A stretch of DNA of 64,000 bases from Lonepinella sp051851555 (GTDB taxonomy: Bacteria > Pseudomonadota > Gammaproteobacteria > Enterobacterales > Pasteurellaceae): contig NZ_JBPDVH010000001.1 of assembly GCF_051851555.1 (NCBI RefSeq), forward strand, positions 1 to 64,000. Direction: 5' to 3'. The number at the start of each line of letters is the position of its first letter. Within the stretch, counting starts at the first letter, position 1. Below the pieces are notes generated by a model. The model was not told the origin of the DNA and did not search any database. It saw only the letters and a list, made by a program, of their open reading frames with translations. Made by a program: the position numbers and the translations under genes. Positions 33,922-43,264 of the stretch are shown here, piece by piece.

Positions 33922-35730
33922 GTGCAAATAGTCAATGTAGATATTGCGATAGTCGGTGCTGGTGGTGGTGGTTTGCGTTCTGCAATCGCTGCAGCAGAAG
34001 AAAATCCGAATCTTAAAATCGCTTTAGTTTCAAAAGTTTATCCAATGCGTAGCCATACTGTGGCCGCCGAAGGTGGTGCAGCGGCGGTTATCAAAGAAGA
34101 AGATAGCTACGATAAACACTTTAACGATACCGTGTCGGGCGGTGACTGGTTATGTGAACAAGATGTGGTAGAATATTTTGTGAAACATTCACCCGTGGAA
34201 ATGACGCAACTTGAACGTTGGGGCTGTCCTTGGTCTCGTAAACAAGATGGTGATGTAAACGTACGTCGTTTCGGTGGGATGAAAATCGAACGGACGTGGT
34301 TTGCGGCCGATAAAACCGGTTTCCACTTGTTACACACACTTTTCCAAACCTCTATTCAATATCCACAAATCCAACGCTTTGATGAACATTTCGTGTTAGA
34401 TATTTTAACCGATAATGGTCATGCTTGTGGTTTAGTGGCAATGAACATGATGGAAGGAAAACTCATCCAAATTAACGCCAAAGCCGTGGTAATTGCCACT
34501 GGTGGTGGTTGCCGTGCATTTAAATTTAATACTAACGGCGGTATCGTGACCGGTGATGGTCTTTCTATGGCCTATCGTCATGGTGTGCCATTACGTGATA
34601 TGGAATTTGTGCAATATCACCCAACTGGCTTACCAAATACCGGTATCTTGATGACCGAGGGTTGTCGTGGTGAAGGTGGTATCTTATTAAATAAAAATGG
34701 CTACCGTTACTTACAAGACTATGGTCTAGGCCCTGAAACGCCAGTGGGTAAACCTGAAAACAAATATATGGAATTAGGCCCACGTGATAAAGTATCCCAA
34801 GCGTTCTGGCAAGAATGGCGTAAAGGCAACACACTCAAAACCGCTAAAGGTGTGGATGTGGTGAGTTTGGACTTACGTCATTTGGGTGAAAAATATTTAC
34901 ACGAACGTTTACCGTTTATTTGTGAATTAGCCCAAGCCTATGAAGGTGTCAACCCAGTTGAGCAACCAATTCCAGTGCGTCCAGTGGTGCATTACACCAT
35001 GGGTGGTATTGAAGTGGATTTCAACAGTGAAACTCGTATTAAAGGCTTGTTTGCAGTCGGTGAATGTGCGTCTTCTGGTTTACATGGTGCCAACCGTTTA
35101 GGTTCTAACTCCTTAGCAGAATTAGTGGTATTAGGTCGTGTAGCCGGTGAATATGCCGCTGAACGTGCCACTGAAAATGTCCAAATCAATCAAGCCGCAG
35201 TGGATGCCCAAGCTCGTGATATTGTTAAACGCTTGGAAGATTTATACAACCAAGAAGGTAACGAAAGCTGGGCAGAAATTCGTGAAGAAATGGGCATGTC
35301 CATGGAAGAAGGTTGTGGTATTTATCGTGACCAACAAAGCATGCAAGCCACCGTGGATAAAATTGCCGAATTGAAAGAACGTTATAAACGTATTCGTATT
35401 CAAGACCGTTCAAGCGTGTTCAATACCAACGTGCTTTATACCGTTGAATTAGGCTACATTTTAGACGTGGCACAATCTATTGCCAACTCAGCGATTGAAC
35501 GTAAAGAATCACGTGGTGCTCACCAACGTTTAGACTTTGTAGAACGTGATGATGTGAATTACTTGCAACATACGTTAGCCTATTACAATGGCGACAATGC
35601 ACCTCGCATTGAATACAGCCCAGTGAAAATTACGAAATCACAACCGGCGAAACGTGTTTACGGTGCGGAAGCGGATGCCGCTGAAGCAGCCAAAGCTGCC
35701 GCTAACAAAGGGGAGAATGCAAATGGCTAA
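33922..35730 (+). CDS. frdA: Fumarate reductase flavoprotein subunit
   Basis: A 602-residue subunit that starts with GTG at 33922 behind a strong GGGGGA ribosome site. The FAD-binding GxGxxG (GAGGGGLRSA) lies at 12-21 and the covalent flavin His45 is in YPMRSHTVAAEGG. Active-site blocks HPTGLPNTGILMTEGCRGEGG and the C-terminal domain are intact. FrdA reduces fumarate to succinate in anaerobic respiration. The last residues are alanine-rich. It is first in frdABCD and overlaps frdB by eight bases. Confidence 0.97.
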   Translation: MQIVNVDIAIVGAGGGGLRSAIAAAEENPNLKIALVSKVYPMRSHTVAAEGGAAAVIKEEDSYDKHFNDTVSGGDWLCEQDVVEYFVKHSPVEMTQLERWGCPWSRKQDGDVNVRRFGGMKIERTWFAADKTGFHLLHTLFQTSIQYPQIQRFDEHFVLDILTDNGHACGLVAMNMMEGKLIQINAKAVVIATGGGCRAFKFNTNGGIVTGDGLSMAYRHGVPLRDMEFVQYHPTGLPNTGILMTEGCRGEGGILLNKNGYRYLQDYGLGPETPVGKPENKYMELGPRDKVSQAFWQEWRKGNTLKTAKGVDVVSLDLRHLGEKYLHERLPFICELAQAYEGVNPVEQPIPVRPVVHYTMGGIEVDFNSETRIKGLFAVGECASSGLHGANRLGSNSLAELVVLGRVAGEYAAERATENVQINQAAVDAQARDIVKRLEDLYNQEGNESWAEIREEMGMSMEEGCGIYRDQQSMQATVDKIAELKERYKRIRIQDRSSVFNTNVLYTVELGYILDVAQSIANSAIERKESRGAHQRLDFVERDDVNYLQHTLAYYNGDNAPRIEYSPVKITKSQPAKRVYGAEADAAEAAKAAANKGENANG

Positions 35731-36493
35731 TGAATCTATGATGACCGTAGAAGTGCTACGCTACAATCCTGAAGTGGATAAAGCACCGCACTTATGTACT
35801 TACCAAGTGCCTTACGATAACCAAACCTCTTTATTAGATGCGTTAGGTTATATTAAAGATAAACTTGAACCTGAGCTTTCTTACCGTTGGTCTTGCCGTA
35901 TGGCGATCTGTGGTTCTTGCGGTATGATGGTGAATAATAAACCTAAACTCGCTTGTAAAACATTCCTACGTGATTACAGTGGTCACATGCGGATTGAACC
36001 ATTAGCGAATTTCCCGATTGAGCGTGATTTAGTGGTAGATTTAAGCCACTTTATTGAAAGCCTAGAAGCCATCAAACCTTATATTATTGGCAACAAAATG
36101 CCAGAGTTAGATGGTCAACCACATCCGTCAGCAGAATTGGCAAAAAGTCGTACCAAACAAACACCAAAACAATTGGAAAAATACCGTCAATTCTCCATGT
36201 GTATCAACTGCGGTCTTTGCTATGCGGCTTGTCCACAATTTGGTTTAAACCCTGAGTTTGTCGGTCCAGCAGCGTTAACCTTGGCTCACCGTTATAATTT
36301 AGATAACCGTGATCACGCTAAAGCACAACGTATGCCAATTATCAACGGTGACAACGGTGTTTGGTCTTGTACGTTCGTAGGGGCATGTTCTGAAGTGTGT
36401 CCAAAACACGTCAACCCAGCCGCCGCCATTAACCAAAGCAAATTAGAAAGTGCCAAAGACTATCTAATTTCCATGCTTAAACCAAAAGCGTAG
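35723..36493 (+). CDS. frdB: Fumarate reductase iron-sulfur subunit
   Basis: I start at the ATG at 35723, eight bases after GGGGAG and overlapping the frdA stop, giving 256 residues; the upstream open frame from 35654 is inside frdA. The 2Fe-2S ligands are in SCRMAICGSCGMMVNNKPKLACKT. The 4Fe-4S and 3Fe-4S clusters are bound by CINCGLCYAACPQ and CTFVGACSEVCPKHV. It passes electrons from menaquinol to FrdA. Confidence 0.97.
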   Translation: MANESMMTVEVLRYNPEVDKAPHLCTYQVPYDNQTSLLDALGYIKDKLEPELSYRWSCRMAICGSCGMMVNNKPKLACKTFLRDYSGHMRIEPLANFPIERDLVVDLSHFIESLEAIKPYIIGNKMPELDGQPHPSAELAKSRTKQTPKQLEKYRQFSMCINCGLCYAACPQFGLNPEFVGPAALTLAHRYNLDNRDHAKAQRMPIINGDNGVWSCTFVGACSEVCPKHVNPAAAINQSKLESAKDYLISMLKPKA

Positions 36494-36501
36494 GGGGAAT
36501 T

Positions 36502-36894
36502 ATGACTGAATTAGTAAGTAAACGTAATAAATACCGCCGTGAAATGACCGCAACTTGGTGGAAAAAATGGGATTTTTATAAATTCTATATGTTGCGTGAA
36601 GCCACAGCTTTCGCTGCCGTGTGGTTCTGCTTAGTATTGCTTTACGGTATCATCACCTTAGGCAGTGAAAATGGATTTACCACAAACTTTGTGCCATTTT
36701 TACAAAACCCTATCGTGGTTATTTTAAATCTCGTGTCAATCGCTGCCTCCATTCTACACTCGGTGACATTTTTCCATATGTCGGGTGAAGTAATGTCTGG
36801 TACCTTAGGCGTGAAATCAGAATTAATCCGCAAAGGATTTTATGTGGTTTTCGCTGTGGTCAGTGTTGTGCTGTTGATTTTAGCGTTCATGTAA
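36502..36894 (+). CDS. frdC: Fumarate reductase membrane anchor FrdC
   Basis: A 130-residue membrane anchor with three hydrophobic segments and a basic N-terminus (SKRNKYRREMTATWWKKWDFYKFYMLREATA), typical of FrdC. With FrdD it binds menaquinol and holds the catalytic subunits at the inner membrane. A GGGGG ribosome site lies just before the ATG. Confidence 0.95.
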   Translation: MTELVSKRNKYRREMTATWWKKWDFYKFYMLREATAFAAVWFCLVLLYGIITLGSENGFTTNFVPFLQNPIVVILNLVSIAASILHSVTFFHMSGEVMSGTLGVKSELIRKGFYVVFAVVSVVLLILAFM

Positions 36895-36906
36895 GGAGAA
36901 ATAACG

Positions 36907-37251
36907 ATGGTAGATCAAAATCCAAAACGTTCGCAAGAGCCACCTGTCTGGTTATTGTTTAGTGCAGGCAGTGCCATTAGTGCATTAGCTTTCCCTGCAT
37001 TAATCTTAATTTTAGGTATTTTATTACCTTTTGATATTATTTCAGCGAATGGCATTATTGCCTTTAGCCATCATTGGTTAGGAAAATTAGTCATCTTAGC
37101 GTTAGCTATTTTCCCAATGTGGATGGGCTTACACCGTGTACATCATGGTATGCACGACGTGAAATTACACGTACCAAACGGTGGATTAATTTTCTATGGT
37201 TTAGCTGCAATTTATTCTATTGCTGTGGTTGCTTTAGTGATTGCTATCTAA
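36907..37251 (+). CDS. frdD: Fumarate reductase membrane anchor FrdD
   Basis: A 114-residue protein with three membrane segments and the conserved HRVHHGMHDVKLH motif of FrdD. It completes frdABCD and is followed by a perfect stem-loop terminator. AAGGAG lies just upstream of the start. Confidence 0.95.
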   Translation: MVDQNPKRSQEPPVWLLFSAGSAISALAFPALILILGILLPFDIISANGIIAFSHHWLGKLVILALAIFPMWMGLHRVHHGMHDVKLHVPNGGLIFYGLAAIYSIAVVALVIAI

Positions 37252-37273
37252 CGCTAAACTCTCTTAAATACAT

Positions 37274-37304
37274 AATAGGTATCCTTGTGATACCTATTTT
37301 TTTG
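37274..37304 (+). terminator. frd operon terminator
   Basis: AATAGGTATC and GATACCTATT are a perfect 10-bp inverted repeat around CTTGT, followed by TTTTT. Confidence 0.92.
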
Positions 37305-37333
37305 TTTATTTTTACCGCACTTTGTTTAAAAAA

Positions 37334-37349
37334 ACTGATCTTGATCACA
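37334..37349 (+). promoter_or_regulatory. CRP-like site upstream of manX
   Basis: ACTGA-TCTTGA-TCACA matches TGTGA-N6-TCACA at eight of ten bases, with a perfect right half. It lies 90 bases before manX, suitable for catabolite control of the mannose PTS. No well-placed -10 could be assigned. Confidence 0.5.
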
Positions 37350-37438
37350 TATTAATGAAAATATGGTGCTGAAACGTGCAAAGCAATCTAATTCATATTA
37401 AAATAGCTCACCTTAATTTCAGACCAAAGGAGTCAACC

Positions 37439-38422
37439 ATGACTATTGCAATTATTATTGCAACCCACGGTGTGGCAGCGAATCAGTTGCTAAAAACCAC
37501 CGAAATGCTGATTGGTGAGCAAGAAAACGTGGCCACAATTGATTTTGTGCCAGGTGAAAATGCAGAAACCATTATGGGCAAATACCAAGAAAAACTGGCC
37601 AATGAGCTTGCTCATTGTGATCAAGTGTTATTCTTGGTAGATACTTGGGGCGGTAGTCCGTTTAATGCGGCCAACCGTGTAGCTAACGATCAGGACAATA
37701 TGAATGTGGTCACTGGCGTGAACGTGCCAATGTTAGTGGAAACCTTTATGGCTCGTGATGATAATCCAAGCCTTGAAGAACTCACCGCCATCGCCCTTGA
37801 AACAGGTCGTACTGGCGTGCGTGCATTGCGTTTTGATGAACCAGAAGAAAAACCGGTTCAAGTAGCCGCTCCTGTTGCACCAGCAAAACCAGCTGAACCA
37901 GCAGTAGTGACACCAAACGCCGAAGGGCATTTAGTTATCGGCTTAGCTCGTATTGATGACCGTTTAATTCACGGTCAAGTGGCCACTCGTTGGACCAAAG
38001 AAAGCAAAGTCACTCGCATTGTGGTGGTGAATGATGATGTTGCCAAAGACAGCGTACGTTCCACCATGTTAAAAAGCGTTGCCCCTCCAGGTGTCACCGC
38101 TCACGTGGTGCCGGTGGACAAAATGATCCGTGTCTATAACAACCCTGAATATGCTGGCGAGCGTATGATGTTGTTATTCACCAACCCAACGGATGTACAA
38201 CGTTTATCTGACGCAGGCGTAGAATTTAAGTCTATCAATATCGGCGGTATTTCTTACAAAGAAGGTAAGAAAATGGTGACCAGTGCGGTAGCCGTGAACG
38301 ACGAAGATATTGCGGCATTCAAAGCCCTTGATGCCAAAGGTATTGAGTTGGATGTACGTAAAGTCTCTAACGATAGCCGTCAATATATGATGGATCTTTT
38401 AAAGAAAAATAACTTAATCTAA
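37439..38422 (+). CDS. manX: Mannose PTS EIIAB component
   Basis: The start is the ATG at 37439 behind AAAGGAG, giving 327 residues. The N-terminal IIA domain carries the phospho-His10 (IIATHG). An Ala/Pro-rich linker (140-160) leads to the IIB domain with phospho-His178 in RIDDRLIHGQV. Together they pass phosphate from HPr to sugar entering via ManYZ. Mannose-family PTS also takes glucose, fructose and amino sugars. It heads manXYZ-yobD-manA. Confidence 0.96.
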   Translation: MTIAIIIATHGVAANQLLKTTEMLIGEQENVATIDFVPGENAETIMGKYQEKLANELAHCDQVLFLVDTWGGSPFNAANRVANDQDNMNVVTGVNVPMLVETFMARDDNPSLEELTAIALETGRTGVRALRFDEPEEKPVQVAAPVAPAKPAEPAVVTPNAEGHLVIGLARIDDRLIHGQVATRWTKESKVTRIVVVNDDVAKDSVRSTMLKSVAPPGVTAHVVPVDKMIRVYNNPEYAGERMMLLFTNPTDVQRLSDAGVEFKSINIGGISYKEGKKMVTSAVAVNDEDIAAFKALDAKGIELDVRKVSNDSRQYMMDLLKKNNLI

Positions 38423-38432
38423 GGAAATTATT

Positions 38433-39233
38433 ATGGAAATTACAACGTTACAAATCGTACTTGTATTTTTAGTCTCCTGTATCTCTGGTATGGGATCGAT
38501 TTTGGATGAATTCCAAACTCACCGTCCGTTAATTGCCTGTACACTTATTGGTTTAGTGCTAGGCGATATGAAAACCGGGATCATCATTGGTGGTTCATTA
38601 GAATTATTAGCCTTAGGCTGGATGAACATTGGTGCCGCTCTTGCACCAGATGCCGCTCTTGCCTCTGTGGTGTCAACCATTTTGGTTATCGTAGGTGGAC
38701 AAGAAATCCCAACGGCGATTGCTTTAGCTATTCCATTAGCAGCAGCCGGTCAAGTATTAACCTATGTGGTACGTGCGATTACCGTGGCATTCCAACATGC
38801 GGCAGATAAATCCATTGAAGACGGTAATCTTAACCGTTTAGACTGGATCCACTGCTCTGCCTTGTTATTACAAGCTATGCGTATTGCTATCCCAGCCTTA
38901 ATCGTTGCTTTAACCGCAGGAACAGACACTGTTCAAGCCATGTTAGGTGCCATTCCTGAAGTGGTCACCATGGGCTTAAAAATTGCCGGTGGTATCATTG
39001 CCGTGGTCGGTTATGCCATGGTGATTAATATGATGCGTGCAGGTCACTTAATGCCATTCTTCTACGCAGGTTTCGTGGTTGCCGCCTTTACTGACTTCAA
39101 CCTTGTTGCCCTTGGTATTCTTGGTGCCATTATGGCCGCACTTTACATTCAACTTCACCCGAAATACAACAAATCGCAACAAGTGGTGCAAGTGGTCGCA
39201 AACAACAACGATCTGGACAACAGATTAGATTAA
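38433..39233 (+). CDS. manY: Mannose PTS EIIC component
   Basis: A 266-residue multi-span protein of the mannose-type IIC family (TLQIVLVFLVSCISGMGSILDEFQTHRP at the N-terminus). It forms part of the sugar channel with ManZ. AAGGAAA lies before the ATG and the gene is 10 bases from manX. Confidence 0.95.
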   Translation: MEITTLQIVLVFLVSCISGMGSILDEFQTHRPLIACTLIGLVLGDMKTGIIIGGSLELLALGWMNIGAALAPDAALASVVSTILVIVGGQEIPTAIALAIPLAAAGQVLTYVVRAITVAFQHAADKSIEDGNLNRLDWIHCSALLLQAMRIAIPALIVALTAGTDTVQAMLGAIPEVVTMGLKIAGGIIAVVGYAMVINMMRAGHLMPFFYAGFVVAAFTDFNLVALGILGAIMAALYIQLHPKYNKSQQVVQVVANNNDLDNRLD

Positions 39234-39247
39234 TGGGGTAAGAAAAA

Positions 39248-40084
39248 ATGACAACAGAAATCAAAAAAGTCACCCAAAGTGATTTAAATTCCGTGGTATT
39301 ACGTTCAAACCTATTCCAAGGTTCTTGGAACTTTGAGCGTATGCAAGCCTTAGGTTTCGCCTATTCAATGGTGCCTGTAATCAAACGTTTATACCCAGAT
39401 CCGAACTCACAAGAACGTAAAGATGCAATTAAACGTCACCTTGAATTCTTTAATACCCAACCATTCGTGGCTGCCCCTGTTTTAGGTGTGACCATTGCGA
39501 TGGAAGAACAACGTGCGAACGGTAAAGAAATTGATGACGCTGCAATCAATGGTATCAAAGTGGGTCTGATGGGACCATTAGCCGGTGTGGGCGACCCAAT
39601 TTATTGGGGTACGGCACGTCCAGTATTCGCTGCATTAGGTGCAGGTGTAGCCTTAACCGGCAGTATCTTAGGGCCTTTATTATTCTTTATTCTGTTCAAC
39701 CTTGTACGTTTAGGTACACGTTATTATGGTGTAACTTACGGCTACAAAAAAGGTTTGGACGTGGTACAAGATATGAGTGGTGGCTTATTGCAAAAACTCA
39801 CGGAGGGGGCTTCTATTCTCGGCTTGTTTATTATGGGGGCATTAGTCCAAAAATGGACTAGCATTAACGTCCCACTTGTGGTTTCTACCATTCAAAAACA
39901 AGACGGCACTACCGAAATCACCACCGTACAAAGCATTTTAGACAGCTTAATGCCAGGGTTATTGCCATTGCTGTTTACCTTTGCTTGTATGTGGTTATTG
40001 CGTAACCGTGTAAATGCCCTTTGGATTATTATCGGTATTTTCGTTATCGGTATCCTTGGTGCAGCAACAGGGATTTTAGCGTAA
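39248..40084 (+). CDS. manZ: Mannose PTS EIID component
   Basis: A 278-residue mannose-type IID protein, with the typical NFERMQALGFAYSMVPVIKRLY start and GPLAGVGDPIYWGTARP. It pairs with ManY to move and phosphorylate mannose-type sugars. It is third in the operon. A long perfect inverted repeat follows at 40097-40159. Confidence 0.95.
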   Translation: MTTEIKKVTQSDLNSVVLRSNLFQGSWNFERMQALGFAYSMVPVIKRLYPDPNSQERKDAIKRHLEFFNTQPFVAAPVLGVTIAMEEQRANGKEIDDAAINGIKVGLMGPLAGVGDPIYWGTARPVFAALGAGVALTGSILGPLLFFILFNLVRLGTRYYGVTYGYKKGLDVVQDMSGGLLQKLTEGASILGLFIMGALVQKWTSINVPLVVSTIQKQDGTTEITTVQSILDSLMPGLLPLLFTFACMWLLRNRVNALWIIIGIFVIGILGAATGILA

Positions 40085-40096
40085 TCTTTCTATTTT

Positions 40097-40159
40097 TGTA
40101 GGGGCGTATTGCATACGCCCTTTGTACATTATTTAGGGCGTATGCAATACGCCCCTACA
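40097..40159. repeat. Perfect 25-bp inverted repeat between manZ and yobD
   Basis: TGTAGGGGCGTATTGCATAC plus GCCCT (40097-40121) is exactly complementary to 40135-40159, around a 13-base loop. It fills the gap between manZ and yobD and is followed by a T run, so it could end or attenuate transcription. Its length and perfect symmetry also resemble REP or MITE-like dispersed palindromes. It is seen once in this window. Confidence 0.9.
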
Positions 40160-40169
40160 TTTTTTCGTT

Positions 40170-40667
40170 ATGACCAATTCTATTCTCATTCTCTGCATTC
40201 TTGCCTTTTTTGCCTACGCATTCTACGAACAATTCGGCTTAGACAAAAGAAAAGGCACAACCCAACTCAAAGTGCGGTTAAAAAAACGCACGAAATTAGA
40301 CAGCTTAATCTTTGTCGCCTTAATTGGCATTATTATTTGGCAAACTGAGGGAAATATTGCCCCAAATACCTTGTATTTACTGGCTTTTTTAATTTTACTC
40401 AGTCTTTATATGGCATTTTTCCGCTCACCCATGTTGATCTTAAAAAAAGACGGCTTTTTCTTTGAGAACTTTTTCATTGAATTTGCTAAAATAAGCCAAA
40501 TTAATTTAGCCGATGAGTTCAAACTGGTGTTTGATCTCACCAACGGCAAACGCCTTGTGGCACAACTCACCGAACAAACTGACGTCGATCAAGTGGTACA
40601 ATTTTTCGGTGGTTACAAACAGCAAAAATCACAACGCCCAAAACAAGAAAAACAGGAACAAAAATGA
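40170..40667 (+). CDS. yobD: UPF0266 membrane protein YobD
   Basis: A 165-residue protein with three membrane segments and the block KKDGFFFENFFIEFAKISQINL, matching YobD of E. coli, which also lies directly after manXYZ. The C-terminus is extended by a Lys/Gln-rich tail. Its function is unknown; the conserved position suggests a role with the mannose PTS. It overlaps manA by four bases (ATGA). Confidence 0.87.
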   Translation: MTNSILILCILAFFAYAFYEQFGLDKRKGTTQLKVRLKKRTKLDSLIFVALIGIIIWQTEGNIAPNTLYLLAFLILLSLYMAFFRSPMLILKKDGFFFENFFIEFAKISQINLADEFKLVFDLTNGKRLVAQLTEQTDVDQVVQFFGGYKQQKSQRPKQEKQEQK

Positions 40668-41857
40668 CCGCACTTTATAAATTAACCGGCACCGCCCAAC
40701 AATATGCGTGGGGTGGCGAAAACTATATTCCCCATTTAATCGGCTTTACCGCTCAAAAAAATCAACCTTATGCCGAATGGTGGCTTGGTGCACATACTTC
40801 TTCGCCATCTATGCTTGAAGTCGCTGGTCAAAAAATACCTTTAGATCACTTTATCCGTGAAAATCCAACGGTTCTTGGTAAACAAAGTCGTACTATTTTC
40901 GGTGATGAACTGCCCTATTTACTCAAAATTTTGGATGTTAAACAACCGCTTTCTATTCAACTACACCCAACCAAACAGCAAGCTGAAATTGGCTTTGCGA
41001 CAGAAAATGAACGTGGTATTGATTTAAAAGATCCGAAACGCACTTACAAAGACAATAACCATAAACCCGAAATGATGATTGCCTTATCCGATTTCTGGTT
41101 ATTACATGGTTTCAAACCCAAAACAGAAATTTTAAAAACATTACGTGAACGTGCCTCATTGAAAGCCTTAGCCGATCAGTTAGAAACGCAGGATTTACAC
41201 CATTTCTATTCAGAGATTATGCAAGCAAACCAAACGCAATTAGCAAATTGGCTATTGCCTATCTTTGAAGATAATCGGCTTGAAGATTTACGTCCAGAAA
41301 ATCCTGATTATTGGGTCTTATATAGCCAAAAAGACATGAATATTTCACTGGATAACCTAGACGCAGGCTTAATGTGTTTTTACCTGTTCAATATTGTTGA
41401 AGTCAAACAAGGCAAAGGGATTTTTCAAGATGCCGGCATTCCGCACGCTTATTTACGTGGACAAAATATTGAATTAATGGCCTGTTCAGATAACGTGATC
41501 CGTGGCGGTTTAACGCCTAAACATGTGGATATTGATGAATTACTAAAAGTGATTGATTGCCGTGAAGTGATTCCTGAATTAATTCCAACTGCCCCACAAC
41601 ATAATGGATCATTTACCTATACCACACCTGCTAAAGACTTTGCCTTGGCAAATGTACGTTATGATAATGCAGTCCAAATCAATGAGAAGGCAGAAAGTGC
41701 GACCATCTTATTGGTCATGCAAGGCAGTCTAAAAATCAGCGATAAAAATACCGCACTTGAACTCAAACAAGGGGAATCTGCCTTTATTTGTGCCGATACG
41801 GAATACCAAATTGTTGGACTAGAAATAGGATATTGTGTGTTGGCAAAATTGCCTTAA
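40664..41857 (+). CDS. manA: Mannose-6-phosphate isomerase
   Basis: A 397-residue type I phosphomannose isomerase. The zinc-binding cupin signatures are seen in PLSIQLHPTKQQAEIGF, HKPEMMIAL and FQDAGIPHAYLRGQNIELMACSDNVIRGGLTPKHVD. It converts mannose 6-phosphate to fructose 6-phosphate, feeding PTS-imported mannose into glycolysis. Overlap with yobD shows it is part of the man operon. Confidence 0.96.
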   Translation: MTALYKLTGTAQQYAWGGENYIPHLIGFTAQKNQPYAEWWLGAHTSSPSMLEVAGQKIPLDHFIRENPTVLGKQSRTIFGDELPYLLKILDVKQPLSIQLHPTKQQAEIGFATENERGIDLKDPKRTYKDNNHKPEMMIALSDFWLLHGFKPKTEILKTLRERASLKALADQLETQDLHHFYSEIMQANQTQLANWLLPIFEDNRLEDLRPENPDYWVLYSQKDMNISLDNLDAGLMCFYLFNIVEVKQGKGIFQDAGIPHAYLRGQNIELMACSDNVIRGGLTPKHVDIDELLKVIDCREVIPELIPTAPQHNGSFTYTTPAKDFALANVRYDNAVQINEKAESATILLVMQGSLKISDKNTALELKQGESAFICADTEYQIVGLEIGYCVLAKLP

Positions 41858-41886
41858 CCACGTTTATAACATGTATGAAATGAAAT

Positions 41887-41937
41887 CACCGCACTTTCTA
41901 CCTAATTAGCTTGAAAGTGCGGTGCATTTTTAAGTGT
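41887..41937. terminator. Terminator made of an inverted pair of uptake signals (manA/nhaA)
   Basis: CACCGCACTTTC and GAAAGTGCGGTG face each other around a 14-base loop and are followed by T-rich sequence. Two oppositely oriented uptake signals thus build a hairpin terminator between two convergent genes. Confidence 0.88.
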
Positions 41938-43096
41938 TTTTGGTACTTAATCTTAACAACGCATAACCTAAAATAGCCGATAAGCAAGATCCTAATAACA
42001 CGCCCAATCGAGATAGGGTGTTAATTGCATTATCCACTTCCCCCTCAAAGGCCAGACTGGCTAAGAACATTGACATCGTAAACCCGATACCACATAACAC
42101 CGCAATAGCAAAAATATGTTTGAGTTGAACGCCCTCTGGCAATTTGGCGACACCCAATTTAATGGAGAAATAGCTAAATCCAAACACCCCGAGCGGTTTG
42201 CCAATTAGCAAGCCTAAGGTAATGCCGAGCGGTAAAGCGGAAAACAGCATATCACGACTAATGCCACCTAAAAATACGCCCGCATTGGCAAAAGCAAACA
42301 ATGGCAACACAAAGAAAGAACACCAAGGCGCTAAAATATGCTCCAATGTATGCAACGGACTGTGGCCGTTTTTATCTTTTAAAGGAATACAAAAACCAAT
42401 AATCACCCCTGCCAATGTCGCATGAACACCCGACTTTAACACGGCTGCCCACAAGACTAAACCCACCATAATATAGGCACAGAGATGACCGACTTTAAGG
42501 CGATTTAACACCACCAACGCCAGAATTGCCACGGCCGAAATCGTTAAGGCAAGGACGCTTAAATCAGAGGAAAAGAACAGCGCAATCACCACAATAGCGC
42601 CCAGATCGTCAATAATCGCCAGAGCCAATAAAAATACTTTTAACGGCAACGGCACACGCTTGCCCAATAAGGCCACAATCCCCAAGGCAAAGGCAATATC
42701 CGTCGCCATCGGAATCGCCCAACCATTACCCAATTCTGGTTGGTGTTGGGTGAGTAACCAATAAATCACAGCGGGAATCACCATTCCCCCAATTGCCGCA
42801 AAGGCGGGGAAAATCGCTTGCTGATAACTGGATAAGGATCCCTCTAAGATCTCACGTTTGACTTCCAACCCAACAAGTACAAAAAATACCGCCATAAAGC
42901 CATCATTAATCCAATGAATAAAGGTTTTATTAATGGCAAAAGAACCAAATTGTACGCTAACGGGAATATCTAAAAAATCAAAGTAATCCGCTTGCCAAGG
43001 GCTATTGGCCAATACCATGGCAAGCACGGCAAACACTAATAGCAATATGCCACTGGCGGATTCCATTTTGAAAAAACGTTGTAATAGATTTAACAT
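41930..43096 (-). CDS. nhaA: Na+/H+ antiporter NhaA
   Basis: The chosen ATG at 43096 (MLNLLQRFFKMESASG) gives 388 residues, the usual NhaA length; the frame extends further but into a non-homologous stretch. Around twelve membrane segments are visible. The ion-binding aspartates are in MATDIAFALG and LAIIDDLGAIVVIALFF, the latter with the conserved DD pair. NhaA exports sodium for protons, maintaining pH and salt balance. Confidence 0.95.
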   Translation of the reverse strand: MLNLLQRFFKMESASGILLLVFAVLAMVLANSPWQADYFDFLDIPVSVQFGSFAINKTFIHWINDGFMAVFFVLVGLEVKREILEGSLSSYQQAIFPAFAAIGGMVIPAVIYWLLTQHQPELGNGWAIPMATDIAFALGIVALLGKRVPLPLKVFLLALAIIDDLGAIVVIALFFSSDLSVLALTISAVAILALVVLNRLKVGHLCAYIMVGLVLWAAVLKSGVHATLAGVIIGFCIPLKDKNGHSPLHTLEHILAPWCSFFVLPLFAFANAGVFLGGISRDMLFSALPLGITLGLLIGKPLGVFGFSYFSIKLGVAKLPEGVQLKHIFAIAVLCGIGFTMSMFLASLAFEGEVDNAINTLSRLGVLLGSCLSAILGYALLRLSTKNT

Positions 43097-43211
43097 AAAA
43101 TAAGTTTCCAAAAAAGTATAAAGGGAAAATACTAACATAATTATTCGGGCTATGTCAGCCCAAACTGAAGGAAAATTCCTCTCGTCTAGCAAATTCCGTC
43201 AAAATTAGCCA

Positions 43212-43262
43212 AAAAAACACCGCACTTTTTATGATGAAGTGCGGTGCCTGTCTTTTGTGAGA
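43212..43262. terminator. Hairpin made of paired uptake signals (nhaA/obgE)
   Basis: CACCGCACTT and AAGTGCGGTG are inverted around a 10-base loop, followed by a T-rich stretch. It lies downstream of obgE (minus strand) and upstream of nhaA and probably ends the obgE transcript. Confidence 0.85.
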
Positions 43263-43264
43263 AA

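Noticed and set aside
40109..40348. 79-codon open frame starting in the 40097-40159 palindrome
   Set aside because: It overlaps yobD in another frame and begins inside a perfect inverted repeat; no protein signal is seen.
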